Positions 48,894 through 61,588 of a stretch of 64,000 nucleotides of DNA are shown piece by piece. The stretch lies in contig NC_064765.1 in NCBI RefSeq assembly GCF_011397635.1, forward strand, positions 2,850,501-2,914,500, read 5' to 3'. Made by a program: the position numbers and the translations under genes. The notes below the pieces were generated by a model, which saw nothing but the letters and a program-made list of their open reading frames with translations, made no database searches and was not told where the DNA came from. Positions within the stretch are counted from its first letter, which is position 1, and each line of letters opens with the position of its first letter. The DNA is from Epinephelus fuscoguttatus (taxonomy: Eukaryota > Chordata > Actinopteri > Perciformes > Serranidae).

Positions 48894-49589
48894 TAATGAC
48901 ATAAATGTGACGCAGTAGGTCGTTAAAATATCAGGAAAGTTAGTAATATTCACAGGAAATAATTTACTCAGAATTCATCTAAATCATTTGTTTTTGCACA
49001 GACTTCCTACAGTTATCACGGTCACTATTCGGGTTGATCCTACAATATATCAGTTGTTTCCATGCTGTCATTGTTATGCACAAATATAATGTGAAACATC
49101 TGTAAAATATGTCACCTACTGAGGGGTCATCAGTTTACTCAATCATAGAAGAGGGATCGCTTTAGGAGAAAGGTTGGGAACCAGTCATATAAACAGGATA
49201 ATATATAATGTAATTAAGTAATAATAATTTGTTTTGTCTGTATTCATATAACGTATAAGACACGTAATGATATAGTATAACATACTATAGCAGTATAATA
49301 GAATATCAAATGTAATTCAGTATAGTATAATGTAAACTACAATATGGTATAATATAATTTATGATAATAATAATATCACAAAGTACATATTAGCAGCCAA
49401 TTTTCTCTATTCCTTTTTTTCAGTTTGATTTTTATTTTTTACTTCTGCTGCTCCTGAATCAGAAACATGATGCAGAGACAGAGAGGGAAGGATTAACGAC
49501 CAGGAACACAGGATCCTTCAACACATCTTCCTCCTCTGTGATACATTATTCATACTGGGGCTGGGCTGGAGGACCCCTGGGAACCACAG

Positions 49590-49624
49590 ACACACACACA
49601 CACACACAGACCCGCACACACACA
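49590..49624. repeat. (CA)n microsatellite, interrupted
   Basis: CA repeats with 'gacccg' interruption. Confidence 0.9.
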
Positions 49625-50139
49625 GTTAATCCTCTGTGACTGCGGCGTGTCTCATTGCTGTATTTTCTTTCTCCTTATCGACCTCCCCTCCGTTTATTTT
49701 AAGTCCCAGCATCACACTCTCCCTCTGACTTTACCAGGAACACACAGCGTTTGGTTTTCTGTTAATTATTTATAACATTAACTTGGCTGTGTGAGCTCAG
49801 TTCACCCTGAATTCTGTCTGTGGGGGAGCCATGTGCTGTGGGTGTGGCTAAGTGGAGAGCTAGCTGTGGTTGTGAGGTGAGGCTGGCAGCGTCATCACAG
49901 GAGGGTGTCGTACGTTGTCATGAGAAAGTGCAGATGAACGTTAGGGAAAATTGTTTTTATTCCCCCCTAACAATTTGTTGTTTTAAAGAAAGCATTTGTT
50001 AAATTATTAACAACCTTTGTTATTAGTGCGCAAAGTAAAAATGCACCATAAAAGTAAGCACAAAGAGCACAAAGTAAATTTACAGTCAGAAAGTTCAGTA
50101 GTAAGGACCACAGCACAACAGTGTGATTTTAAAGGGGGA

Positions 50140-50460
50140 ATCCGAATGAAAAATGTTTTTATTGCCAAGTAGGTTTGCACATACAGTGAATTTGTCTTGG
50201 TGATTTGGTGCAGACAGACTAGAGACTTGATGTAAATATAGACAGAAAATATGAAAAAAAGAAATGTGTATAAAAATCAGTTTTTAAAGTGGTAGAACGG
50301 TAAAGTGTGTGCAGGAATGTGCAAAACATTGACCAGGGGATGTGCAAACGCTCACAGCATGAAGTATGAAGAACAAAGAATAAAGAGTATGTGCATGTGG
50401 GGAGATGGTAGAGATGTGCGTTAATGTAATGTGAAGTATTGGACACAGAGAATGGATGAG
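50140..50460. repeat. Dispersed fish repeat
   Basis: 'atttttattgccaagtaggt' and 'gaatttgtcttggtgatttg' are phrases of a common teleost repeat. A short relative ('acatacaaggaatttgtct') lies at about 51804-51823. No coding potential. Confidence 0.4.
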
Positions 50461-50469
50461 TGGATGTGA

Positions 50470-52840
50470 TGGAGGGATGAATGTGGAAGTCGTCTGTTTA
50501 AAGCCGGATGCATTGGAGTCACTGGAGCCAATTACAGGCCCCAGAGATGTTCCTGGAAAAGGAGAGATGGGAGAGGTATGAGAATACAGATGGAGGGAGG
50601 GCGGGAGAGGGCGGGAGGCTGGGTCAAGAAAACTGAGATAAACAGGACAGGGTGTGTTGACCAGGTATAAGTAGATCTGAAAGTTGATTGGTGTGGCCCA
50701 GCTCCCAAACTGAAGTTAACTAGTTTCTTTAATTTGTATCAGCTACACATGATAGCCTCAGATAGCTGATATAATGGATAACTGGTCAGCAGTGAACAGT
50801 CACAAAACAGCTGTAATGACAAAGCCATCTCTGGAATATATAAATATATCTGTGAGTATTTTAATGGTTTCAGGTTGAAATAAGACCTGTAGCCCTCTAA
50901 ATTTGGCCCACCCTATTGTTATCGATACTGATATATGATATATAGCATATAAACACAGTTTTTAGGAGAAAGGGTCTTAAAAAAAAGGGGGTTTGGCATT
51001 TTCATTCAGTGACATGTATTTGATGTGTAGCTACCAAAGCCATCCCAGTTGACGTAAGCTACAAACTTTTTGTTTATTACATGATGAATTTGGCACGAGG
51101 CTGTGCACACCAGCTGAAGAAAGGCAGAGCTCTTGAAAGAAAAAGAAAATCACACATTTAAGCTTCAGTATGGGAACATTTGTAGAATCTGCAGCATCAT
51201 GATTAAAGTGGAAGAAACCCCTTTTTTTCTCTGCCTCAGCGTCACTGTGATTTCAGCTGATAAAACAGCTGCTGTGTTACATAAAAATCTCTCCCAGTGT
51301 GGCTTTAATCTGAGCTTTAATCTCACAAAAGACAGATGAATCAGATCCCGTGTAAACGTCTCCTGTCTGACTCCAGACTGCTGATTCACAAACAGCCGGC
51401 CGAGCTTTGAATCATGAGATCAGAGAGGATTAGACGTCAGAGAGGATGTTAAACAAGATGATTTCTGTAACGTGTGCATGCTGCGAAACGGAGAGATGAT
51501 TTAAAATGCTCAGCTGAGCTCACACAGATTAAAGGACTGTATGTATGTACTGATGTGTGTGTCTGTTTGTGGCAGACTGAAGCTCAGAGGAGCAGAACAC
51601 ACTCAGACAGTAAGAGTCTTCCCTGAGGATGTGGGGCTGGATATCTGTCGCACATACAGTGTTTGACCTTTTGTTTCTGACACCAGAACAGTCCTCTAGT
51701 TTTCTAGATAACTTTGTTCCTCGTTTAACAAAATAACCATACTCAGAGGTTAAAAGTCTGAGCTCAGTCGAACAACAGCTTTTCAGAGTCTGCTTTATAT
51801 TACATACAAGGAATTTGTCTCCAGTTTTTTGTTGCTCTCAGTGTACTTACACACAGAACGATTTATAGGAAGACAGAAACAGACATACAGATAAAAATAA
51901 TAACACAGATTTATGCATATAATATTTAAATATAAAAAGAGACTTGATTCTTTACACCAAGTCTGTCACTTCTTCAGAGAGGAGAATTTCCCTCACAATT
52001 GGCCAGATTAGGTTGTTATATATCGATGACTGATGTACATGTTACAGCACAGAGTGTACTGTAAACTGTAAATACATAAATTATAATTTGTAAGTAAGTT
52101 GGTGTTTTAGTGTATTTTTTTTAAATTAAAATAGTTTCAAATTGGTGAAATTTAAATCAGGAACTGTCTGAATCTTCACCACAAACAGCTTCAACAGCAG
52201 TTTATTGTCTTGAGATTCATTCTGTGAAGTGACCGGTCTGATCAGGTTGATGTGTTTCCACATCAGTTAACACTGGTGCAGTGATGTTTTTTTAATCTCT
52301 AAACAGTCTGAGATGCGTTACATAATAACTGTGTGTGCCATAATACATTTTGCTGTCACACATAGTCAGTGGAAGTTTGCTCAGTTTGTTTTGTAATCTG
52401 AATCATCTGATTTTTGGCACCTCAGTGTGAGTTTAATTGTGTCCAGTGCTTTGTGAAGGACATCAAACACAGAGGATTGTTTACTCTGTGTGTGAGAGTG
52501 TGTTTGTGTGTGTATACTTTGTATATGTGTGTAATAGTGCACTCACGTGTCCAGCCTGCATCCCTGTCGGCATCTCTGCAGGAAAATGACCTATTTACTC
52601 TTTAATTAAGTCATGAACACACAGCTCTGTTGTACCAGTATGAAGGTAAGAGTGGGAGTCAGTGTCATAGCTTTGCTTTTCTGTCTCCTGTTGCCATTTA
52701 GAGTAATACAAAATGTGTTATAATTATTTACCAACCAGATTTTTGTTTGATCCATGGACTGAAATTACCTAAACATTAGATGTTTAACATGCTGCGTTTT
52801 TTTGCGCCCTCCATGCGATTGTTTTTCATATAGAGGTGTA
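50470..52840. other. No gene seen
   Basis: Apart from the short repeat relative at about 51804-51900, nothing can be supported. Confidence 0.35.
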
Positions 52841-52849
52841 GCAGGCTTG

Positions 52850-53351
52850 CTCAAACACCGGAGCGACACCGTTGCAACACGCAAGTGTCCTGAGCGCCTG
52901 TTTTTCAGGGCATGGTGGCTGCGTCCTCAGATAAACTGAGTTCAACTTTTGGAACGTAGCAGCGCGCACCGCATGTCATGTGATGGGAAACAACCAATCA
53001 CAGCCAACAGATATCTGTCCCTGCATCTGTAAATATCCATTTGTGATAAATATGGCGGAGAAGTGGATCATGTTCGTGCAGAGCTGTCAGAGATTTACAT
53101 CTGTCCCACAGACAATATTTTAGGCCTAATACACACGTAAAAAACAGCACCTAGAAGAAGATCAGCTCTGCACTCAGGATTATATCTAAGTAGGTTATGA
53201 TACAGTGCTGGTTATGGTTGCTTAGAAACTTAAGACTCAACCTGCCTCTGCGCTCTTAAAAGTTGGCACAGAATAGGCACAATAGTTGCAAACTGCACCC
53301 AACCTCGCATTTTCCAGCCGGTTAAGGATATGGCATGTGTACGGCCACTAA
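52850..53351 (+). repeat. Dispersed repeat, copy A
   Basis: Shares 'ttcaacttttggaacg.agc', 'catgtcatgtga', 'atattttaggcct' and 'gaagatcagctctgcactca' with the reverse complement of 54968-55365. About 80 bases (around 53220-53300) are present only in this copy. Family unknown; a hAT-like element is possible. Confidence 0.7.
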
Positions 53352-54967
53352 ATGTAAACTAAAAAGGGTCCTGGAACAAAAACTTTGAAACCTGTGCGGT
53401 TTTACTGCTCGCTGCTGTCTTTGCATCTGATCAATTTCAAGAAAACACATCTTCTGGAAAAAGAAGAGAGCAGCCTTGTTGGAGCAAAGATTTGTTATTT
53501 AACTGTAAGTAGGACTTTGTCCTAATTATAGGAGTGATGGACACATTGTTCGTTGGTACACGTCCTCTTAACTAACTCAGATTAAGTCCCCTAATCGGTG
53601 CACAGCCATGTGCACAGCAATGCAAAACATGCAGATGCAAATGTTTCATATCTGCGGAAAAAGTAATTCTCAGTTGATGAAAGATGTGTTATTTATTTAA
53701 AACAAGCTTTAAGAGCACTTTAAAATACAACATGAATAAAATATTGCAGAACAGAAGCAGTGGTTCTAAAAAGTTTGAAGTGCAATAAGTGAACATAAAA
53801 CTATGAGAATGTTTTTATATAATTAAGTTTTAAGACAGGATTTATTAAACACTGTGTGTCTCACTGGGACTGACAACTACAGTTACATTACGGTAATGAT
53901 CCTGGGACAATATAGGCAGGTGATTGACAGAGATTATAAGCAGATCAATAATCCTCCTCTTCATCCTCGATGAGCTGATGAGAGTTATTGATCAGAGTCA
54001 TGAGATCATCATAACTGCTGTTATACTTCTCAGTTATCACCATGATCATCAGCATCATCATCACATTGTCCTGTTCATCTCCCTTACTCCTCTTCCTCCA
54101 CCACCCCTCTCCCCTCCCTCTCTGTGGTCATGTGGCTGATGATGTCATGATGATGCTGATGATTTCATTTCTGTTTTTAGTGGCTGACCTCATCCTGACA
54201 CGCCTCACAGACAGGAAGTGCTTCTCTCACACAGAGTATAATGTAGATGAGGAATCTTCGTAGTTTATGTCTGAAAAGAGAAAAATACTTTTTAAAGGAT
54301 GTTGAGTAAATAAAATGATAAATCAGTTACACGAGCAATTTAAGCAAAGAAAAAGTGTTGTTTATTTCTCTGTATCGTCACTTGTTTCCTGTGAAATTTT
54401 GGATAGTTTTACTTTACAGTCTAATTGAAGACATTTATTAGCCAGCTCAAGCTGAAGCTCAAGCTTTGACTGAGTGTGAATCAGCTGTTCTTCATTGAGA
54501 TTAATGATGTTTTAAGCCTGAGCAGTTTGCAGACATTGAACATCAATGAGGAGCTCAGTGCAGAGTTTATGAACATTAATGTTGGTGTCTGAACAGCAGA
54601 GAGAGACTTTAGGAAACTGGAGGGGTCATCTAAGTGCTTTGGACTATTTTGAAACTCAGTGGACAGAAAACAGACACTCATATTAAACTTCACTCATTAT
54701 TATGGGCAAAAAGATGTACAGACATGGACACGTTTAAGCTAAAGATCCATCATCAGTGTGACAGAACGCTGACATTATATACACACAGGTGAGGTTCACA
54801 TTCAGGATTGAGAATATATCATATGAAACTCAAAGGTCAGTTCAGTTCAGTTTGTTACACGTTTGAACGGTTATTTTTGCGTTTCCTTTGACAAAAGTTG
54901 TGGATGGTTGATTTTTTCATTTACGGCTTGTGAACTGCAGTCAAACTGTCGGACTAGGCAACTGTTA
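53352..54967. other. No gene seen between repeat copies
   Basis: Contains CAT-rich and 'catcatcat'-like low complexity near 54000-54170. No supportable exon. Confidence 0.35.
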
Positions 54968-55365
54968 GGGGCTGCACACGTGCTGCATCTTTAACCTTCT
55001 GGAAAACGCGAGGTCAGGCACTGTGGCACAACCGTAACAAGAACTGTATCATAGCCGACTTAGACATAATCCTGAGTGCAGAGCTGATCTTCTTCCAGGC
55101 GTTGTCTTTTAAGTGTGGAGGCCTAAAATATTGCCCATGAGGCAGATGTAAAGCTCTGACAGCTCAACTTCTTGTGTGTATTCATCTCAGACTGATATTT
55201 ACGGAAGAAGGGAAAGATAGCTGTTGGATGTGATTGGTTGTTCTTTGTCACATGACATGTGGTGTGCTCTGCTGCGTTCCAAAAGTTGGACTGAAAAATA
55301 TGGGCTGGGAAGCTCATGCGCCTCATGGCATCGCTTTGGCGTTTGAGTGTCCCTGCTGCATGTCT
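54968..55365 (-). repeat. Dispersed repeat, copy B (inverted relative to copy A)
   Basis: Reverse complement resembles 52850-53351, with shared blocks including 'gcagagctgatcttcttcca' and 'acatgacatgt'. The two copies face each other across about 1.6 kb. Confidence 0.7.
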
Positions 55366-55493
55366 ACATTAAAAACAATCCATTAGAGGGCACAAAAAAC
55401 ACAACATGTGGATGGCACCTTAATTGGTTAACCACTGAGAATATGTTTGACCAGTTATGCATGACACTCTATGGGTTAATTCTACTGTACCAT

Positions 55494-55520
55494 CTACTAC
55501 TACTACTACTACTACTACTA
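55494..55520. repeat. (CTA)9 trinucleotide repeat
   Basis: Pure CTA repeat, 27 bases. Confidence 0.97.
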
Positions 55521-56316
55521 GTACCACTGTACTATGAGTGATACTCAGTCAGTTTACTGCACTGCAAACCTGACAGTGGTCACTGTGTGTTCTGCAGCAA
55601 TGTATCTCACCACCGAGATGGTGTTACCAGTGGTAATCGCAGAATGAGTGGCGCTGTTACCCGATCAGGGTAGTACACAGTGCAGAGTGCTTAAGGAACT
55701 AGTGGAGACTTCAGGATGGGCGGTGGAACTACATTACTGCATTTAACACAGCTAGAAGGTTGACCAGTCAGTTGAATTAACTTGTCGGTTAATGGGCGTT
55801 GGCCTATCAAATTCAAAATGAACTGAAACATCCTGAGTGACAGTTTCAGCAAATATGACAGTTATTTTCATAGAAGTTACCGACTCTGTGTTTAATGGAC
55901 AATGATTGGGGCCCACTGTTTACAAGCTTTACCTGCCTGTATCAGTTACAGGAGTTGGTTCAGGTGTCATGAAGTGATGTAGGAATGGAAAGTCGTATGT
56001 GGGGCTGATTTGAAACTCTGGCACTGGATGTGACCGGACTCTTGATCTTTATGGTCTTGCTCGTCGACAGCATGTTCGCACTTCACTCAATCAAACCAGT
56101 AAAACGAAGCGACCTGCTGTCCTCAGCTGAACTGGTCTGAACTGGGTCACCATCATTAATCCTGTCAGGCAGGTTGAGTTTATCACTGACTGCTTTTTGT
56201 TCTGCTGCTCCACTGACATTGTTTCTCTGCTTCACTGCTGCTGATGCTGATCAATACAGAGCCTGAGTCACCCCCGCACTGCAACACCATGACTGCTGAT
56301 GCTCACTGGGTCACCC

Positions 56317-56336
56317 TGTGTGTGTGTGTGTGTGTG
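56317..56336. repeat. (TG)10 microsatellite
   Basis: Short pure TG run. Confidence 0.95.
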
Positions 56337-56479
56337 AGTGAGTGATTTCACACTCTGATACCAGATTGTAAAATCGTGTTTGGCTGCAGCCAACACATTT
56401 TTGAAGGTGTGGGCATCATTTGTCTTTAATTGTTTGTCATCGAACTGAATATTAAATCAGAGGAGGACAGACCGTCAAA

Positions 56480-58130
56480 CTCACAGCTTTGAATCATTAA
56501 CAACCACCATTCTTTTGGGTGAATGTAAAAAATGTGTTTGACTTTGGAGATCGATGAGACCAATCTACATTTTTGGTTATAACTCAAGCATTCATACACT
56601 AATTCTGACAAAACTTGACACAAATGTCTAACAGCAGTGGTCGCATTGAGGGGGGATGAGGAGGGATGCCATCCCCTTTGTTAGAAAATTGACCAAAAAG
56701 CATCCCCCTTGTTAATCTAGAACCTGTGTGTGCAGGCATGGATGTAATTTGAGAGAGGGACACAGGGGACATGTCCCCCGCACTTCCCGTATCTGTGCCC
56801 TCTGTCCCCCGCACTTTTTGCAGCTGTTACAACTGTTCAATTCGTTTTTAACATGTGGTAACGTGTTTTTCCGAGCCGTCTTTAAACGCACCATGAGTAG
56901 ACGGCGTCAGGCGCATACACACGCCGTCATGCTGTGATCTGAATCAGTCGCACAGATGAGACAGTGGATGGACAGTGCTGCTGTGTTAACTACGTTCAGC
57001 AAACCAGCCAGCAAGAAGCAAAAAACCTTGCACAGTTTCTTCCAAACAAACTGTGTATGTTGAGTAATGCTGTTGCATGTAGATAATGATGACTAATTAA
57101 TAGATGCCAGGTATCAAGTTAAACTAGTTAACAAGAACACTAAGATTAATGTTACCTATGTTAAATACCTTGCTAGCTAGTTTCATGCTAGGAATAGACC
57201 CACTCCTCCTTAATAAGAACGTGTGCTCACTATTGCTTTGCACATATTTTTTTAATCTTTATTGCCACAATATAAAGAGCAGGGTCAGGGAGGAGACAGT
57301 GGACCAGAGGCCAGCCGGGATGATCGTGCAAGGTCCTTATAGGTGAGGAGACATTATAACTGGCTGAGAGAAAATATCTAGAGTACAAAAGTGAGTAATT
57401 TCCACAGCTATGTCACCACTACTATTCCTAATTCTATTTATGAATTTTGCTTTGCACATTTATTACCTACATTACTGCAATAGATAGAAGAGGGACAGGG
57501 AGAAACCAGGCAGGTATCAGGACAGGGACCTGACAGCATCACCAATTATCAGCCCAAGGAGTAAGGAGAAATTATAACTGGCTAAGGAAATGTCTATAGG
57601 ATAAGAGTGACTCTAAGATTAATTTTCCCAGCTATTTTAGAACTACTCTTATTTATACTCTAAACTGTTTTTTTTTGTCTATATTGCAATAGCAATACTA
57701 CTGCATTATTTGTGTTTTTAAAGGCAGCAGGTATAGGTCATGCCATTTTTCTTTATCTTGATTAATGTTGCACATCTGTGCTGTCATGTTTGATTATGTG
57801 TGCACGCAAAAAATCAAAGCTACATTGCATCCCCCTTGTTAAAAATTAACAATTCGACCACTGTTTAAAAGGATTAAATGATTAAGTCATGACAGCTTAT
57901 ATCCAAAAGGTCAAAGGTCAGCTTGACTGTGACATCATCATGTTTTAACGTCATATCTCAGGAACAGAAGGGGAGACATTTGGTCAGATACTGAATTGGT
58001 GACTCTAATCTTGAAACTGTGCTGATTGTATAGATCTTCTGTGTGTGAAGCATCCATGTTTTCACTGACATGGATGGAGACTGTCAGAGACACTGGACTG
58101 GTTCATAGAGACATGTAACTGTGAAGCAGT
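56480..58130. repeat. Second copy of the ganc-intron dispersed element, split by an insertion
   Basis: The left part ('aattctgacaaaacttgaca', 'caaatgtctaacag') and right part (57864-58130) match consecutive pieces of 22590-22870. The intervening 1,229 bp is a nested hAT. The last 187 bases of homology (57916-58102) are identical to 22683-22869. Confidence 0.8.
56635..57863. mobile_element. hAT-family element nested in an older repeat
   Basis: The ends are CAGTGGTCG and CGACCACTG, flanked by tctaacag (56627-56634) and tttaaaag (57864-57871), an 8-bp target duplication matching at 6 of 8 positions. The interior has short decayed stretches such as FSKPASKKQKTLHSFFQ (about 56990-57045, plus strand), typical of the N-terminus of TTF/ZMYM-type hAT transposases. 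It lacks a usable transposase gene. Confidence 0.8.
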
Positions 58131-58139
58131 GATTCTAGT

Positions 58140-59388
58140 TTTCCTGTTTAATCTCTATTTATCTTGTGTAATGGCAATTTTTTTTATTTGTTTTATTTTA
58201 GTTAAATAGTTAATGAACAGCTGCAGTTTTTTGCACAGTTGATGTTTATCTTAACCTTTTATTTTAGCAAATCAATAAGAAACTTTTTTTATATAATTTT
58301 TCCCTGGAATGTCTTCCTGTTACATTTTTATGATGGTATGAAATTCACGCTGAAAGCTGCAGATGAGCTGATCTGGGAACTGGATGCATATTTTATTCAG
58401 AGAAAAGAGTTTAAAAAAAGACTATGAATAAAACATTTTATTTGTCTGTTCGCTGTGTTGGGTGGTGCTTAAAAGGATTTAAAGCTACAGCTGAGATGAA
58501 GGGGAACACACACACATGGACCGTGTGTGTGCAGTGCCATGCTGTGTCAGCCATGTCTGAGAGACAGAGACAGAGAGGGTAACAGTGGAGAGAGAGACAC
58601 AGGAAGTGTGAGAAAACAAAGTAGTTACTGAGGTTTTGTCTCCTTCATGTAGTAAGACAGAGGATACAGAAAAAGAGTTTATCATCCGACCACATGTTTG
58701 ATCGTCTGCCTCTGCAACAGTCTGGATTATTCCATCTGGTTTTAAAATATGGGATTAATATGTCTTTAAACGCCGAGGCAGATGGAGAGGTACAGTGTCA
58801 ATATGTGTCCTCTTTATTGTTATTATTTATTTTTGCATTTGTATTTTGGGAGAACCAGTTTGAATATAAGACCTTCAAAGTAAGGACTTCACTCTAAATG
58901 TCCACAGCCATGTGGAAATGCTAGTGGCTCTGTGAGGCTGTTCTTAGGCACATCAAAGCTTTGTCTACATGCTCACAATGCTAACATGCCTGTGTTCAAC
59001 AGGTATAAAGCTGACCACGTTCACCCTCTTACTTTCGTGTGTCAACATTATAATACTTGTTCAGTAGCAAGAAACATAAAGTCATTAGTTCTGCAGTTAT
59101 TTGGTCATAAACCACATAAAAATATTGACGTGATAAAGGTGCAAGGAAAAGTCAGAGGATCATCAGAGTTATTAGTTAGTTAGTTATTTCATTGCTTCCA
59201 AGACAAGGCCTATACCATGTATATGAGTTCAGTATCTTAACTTCTGTGCTTGTCACACAAGCTTCACCCCATGATGAAGATGATAATGTTGATAACATTA
59301 CAGTCAAATAATACAAATAATTTTAAAAATCACTTTATTGACTTTGGTATTTTATTATCAGGTGTTTTTTATTTTGTCCACTTCTTCT

Positions 59389-59423
<35 letters not shown>

Positions 59424-60469
59424 ATACAGGAAACATTGTACAGTACAGAAAGATCTAGTTTCCTCATCACCAAAAAGATCTGAAATGTGAATCCAAAAAT
59501 CTAATTAAAAACATTGATTAACAGAGCAGAGTGAATGTAATAGTCCTTCGGAAAGAAATCCTAAGTATCTGATCGACATCATCAGATCTAAAAAACAACA
59601 TTGAACTCTCCAGCAGACTTAATTAGGTGATGCACTTATTGAGATTCAACCCTGTGTGGATTAATTCAGAAAATAAAAAATGTAGAATTGAGGAAGATAA
59701 AATCGAATTCGCTTTCCAACAAAATAAACTGTAAAGGAAGTAGATATGACATTCGGAACATTAATACAGCAGCAAACCTCTTTATCCTATGTAAAGATAT
59801 GGTGGAGTAATAGTATCCTGAGCAGAGTGTGAAGTCATGTTGCCTCTGTGTGTGTGTTGTAATCCGGGCTTCTCCGTTGGATGTTGAGAGTCCAGCTGCA
59901 TGTTCACCTCACGCTCAGTTAGCTCGTACTCTCTGCCCCAGTGTTTGACAGGTTAAATGGCTGATTTACAAGCACACACTTACTGATCATCATTTGAAAA
60001 GCTTGACATCTCTGTATTTATGCTCTCAACAAATAACTAATGTGAGCCAACTAGGATTTGTCCCCAGGTTCGTTGTAAACTCTGACTTATCCATGTGACT
60101 GTTAAGAAGCAGAAACATAACTTGTTTCTTCATGTGCAACATGTTGGTCTGGAGGTTTAAACTGGTGTCCTCTCACAGAGTTGGTGATTCAAACTAAACT
60201 TTCATCTCTGTCAGAGAAAACTGATCTGAGTTCAGACTGTTTACTTACAGCACAGCTACACTCACAGATAACTGAGCCTCCTACCTGCCTGTCAAACACC
60301 ATCAACCCACAAACCTTCTCGAGATAGTCTGGATCTGGGTGGAGTCCTGAGGGGATCAATAGATGTCGCGGTCGCTGGCTGCGAGTGGAGCTAGCTGCTA
60401 ACAGCCACCGCTTCAACTAACAAACTCCACAAATCCATTCAGCAGCTCCACCATCCATTTTCTTGGAAT
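58140..60469. other. No gene seen downstream of the TRIM gene
   Basis: I looked on the minus strand for a PRY-SPRY exon and found none. A short AT microsatellite is at 59391-59424. About 60270-60415 contains 'ctattgatcccctcagga'-type sequence that looks like a repeat fragment rather than coding DNA. Confidence 0.4.
59391..59424. repeat. (ACAT)n/(AT)n microsatellite
   Basis: A few 'acat' units followed by about 12 AT dinucleotides. Confidence 0.95.
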
Positions 60470-61588
60470 CTATAAATCTGTACCCAACAGATCATCGAAT
60501 ATTTTGTACACTGTTTTTTCCAGCCCTTTTGAAGGAGCCTTGGGTGGTTGGAAATTTGGTTTGTGACCTGTAAGGTTGAGTCCTTGAGTGTCATTCCTCA
60601 GTGGCAGTGCACTAATCGGCCCCATAGACACACATTCACCCCGCAGTACACCCCAGTAGGTATGTGCCTCTAGATTTTGCGGACAGTACCGCAGTGGGTC
60701 AGGGGTAGTTTTTGGTTCCACAGCCTTTGAAGTTGTGATCATTTTCTTAATACTGTCCAAGATGGCGAAAGGCAGGTTGTCCAGGTGTTTGGTCATGTCT
60801 ATGAGACCTCCCTGGACCGGCTGTGGATCTTTCAACTGGAAACAGTTGACCACTTCAGCTGCAGTGTTGTAGTTCTTCAGGAATGAGAGATTTTCAGCTC
60901 TCAGCACCGCCTCTGTAGCTCTGACTGTGTCTGAAAGAGCTGCTATCTCTTTGCTCACAGCCTCAGTCTTCCTCTTCATCATCCGACTCTTCTGCTTCTT
61001 TTCCTCCCTCACTGCAACAAGTCTTGCCTGCTCTTCCTTTTGGAGAAACTCCTGAAGCATCAAGAACTCGGACTTTATCTGTCTCTCTGTGTCTTGAGCC
61101 TGAGCTTCAATGTCTTCAGCTGTTCGATCAAAGTTTCCTTTAATGTCTTTAAAGAGCTCTAGTTTCTCCTGTAAAGGCTTCAGGAGCTCCTGCAGTCCCG
61201 CTTTGTAATCCCGAGCAGCTTCATCGATGGGTCTGAAGCTGTGGTTGGTGTGTGAGCTTGAATGCAGACAGATGACGCACACTGGCTGCTGGTGATCCAG
61301 ACAGAAGAGTTTGAGATCCTCTGAGTGCAGACTGCAGAGCTCCTCAGAACGTCTCTGATGTCTCTCCACTGAAAAAGCTTCACACAGGTTCTTCAGTGCC
61401 AAGTTTCGAGGAGGAACATAAAATAAACTTTTTCTCTTACAGACTGGGCACCCTTGACCTGGCCTCCCTGTCCACCACCGCTCCCAACAGGCTTTACAGA
61501 AACTATGGCTGCATGACAGGAGCACAGGATCTTTAAAGATTTCAAAGCAGATGGGACAGAGGAGATTCTCCTCTGACTGAGACGCCAT
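60470..61588 (-). CDS. TRIM-family RING/B-box/coiled-coil E3 ubiquitin ligase without SPRY domain
   Basis: Probable RING E3 ubiquitin ligase related to fish TRIM35/TRIM39-like proteins. The single uninterrupted exon encodes 372 residues. The C3HC4 RING has Cys11, Cys14, Cys26, His28, Cys31, Cys34, Cys47 and Cys50. B-box2 (about 85-116) has Cys85, His88, Cys96, His99, Cys104, Cys107, His113 and His116. Residues about 125-245 are Lys/Glu/Gln-rich coiled coil. LDNLPFAILDSIKKM (269-283) matches the segment that normally leads into PRY-SPRY. Here it is followed by an 88-residue tail (285-372) with no SPRY motif, ending IFDDLLGTDL. The start MASQSEENLLCPIC places the RING at the usual distance. Normal relatives are about 450-560 residues. 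It could be a real short TRIM, a truncated gene or a retrocopy. Target and exact orthologue are unknown. Confidence 0.85.
   Translation of the reverse strand: MASQSEENLLCPICFEIFKDPVLLSCSHSFCKACWERWWTGRPGQGCPVCKRKSLFYVPPRNLALKNLCEAFSVERHQRRSEELCSLHSEDLKLFCLDHQQPVCVICLHSSSHTNHSFRPIDEAARDYKAGLQELLKPLQEKLELFKDIKGNFDRTAEDIEAQAQDTERQIKSEFLMLQEFLQKEEQARLVAVREEKKQKSRMMKRKTEAVSKEIAALSDTVRATEAVLRAENLSFLKNYNTAAEVVNCFQLKDPQPVQGGLIDMTKHLDNLPFAILDSIKKMITTSKAVEPKTTPDPLRYCPQNLEAHTYWGVLRGECVSMGPISALPLRNDTQGLNLTGHKPNFQPPKAPSKGLEKTVYKIFDDLLGTDL

Noticed and set aside
60189..60416. Extra TRIM exon with a SPRY domain
   Set aside because: The 75-residue frame has no PRY-SPRY motif and includes repeat-like sequence ('HLLIPSGLHPDPDY').
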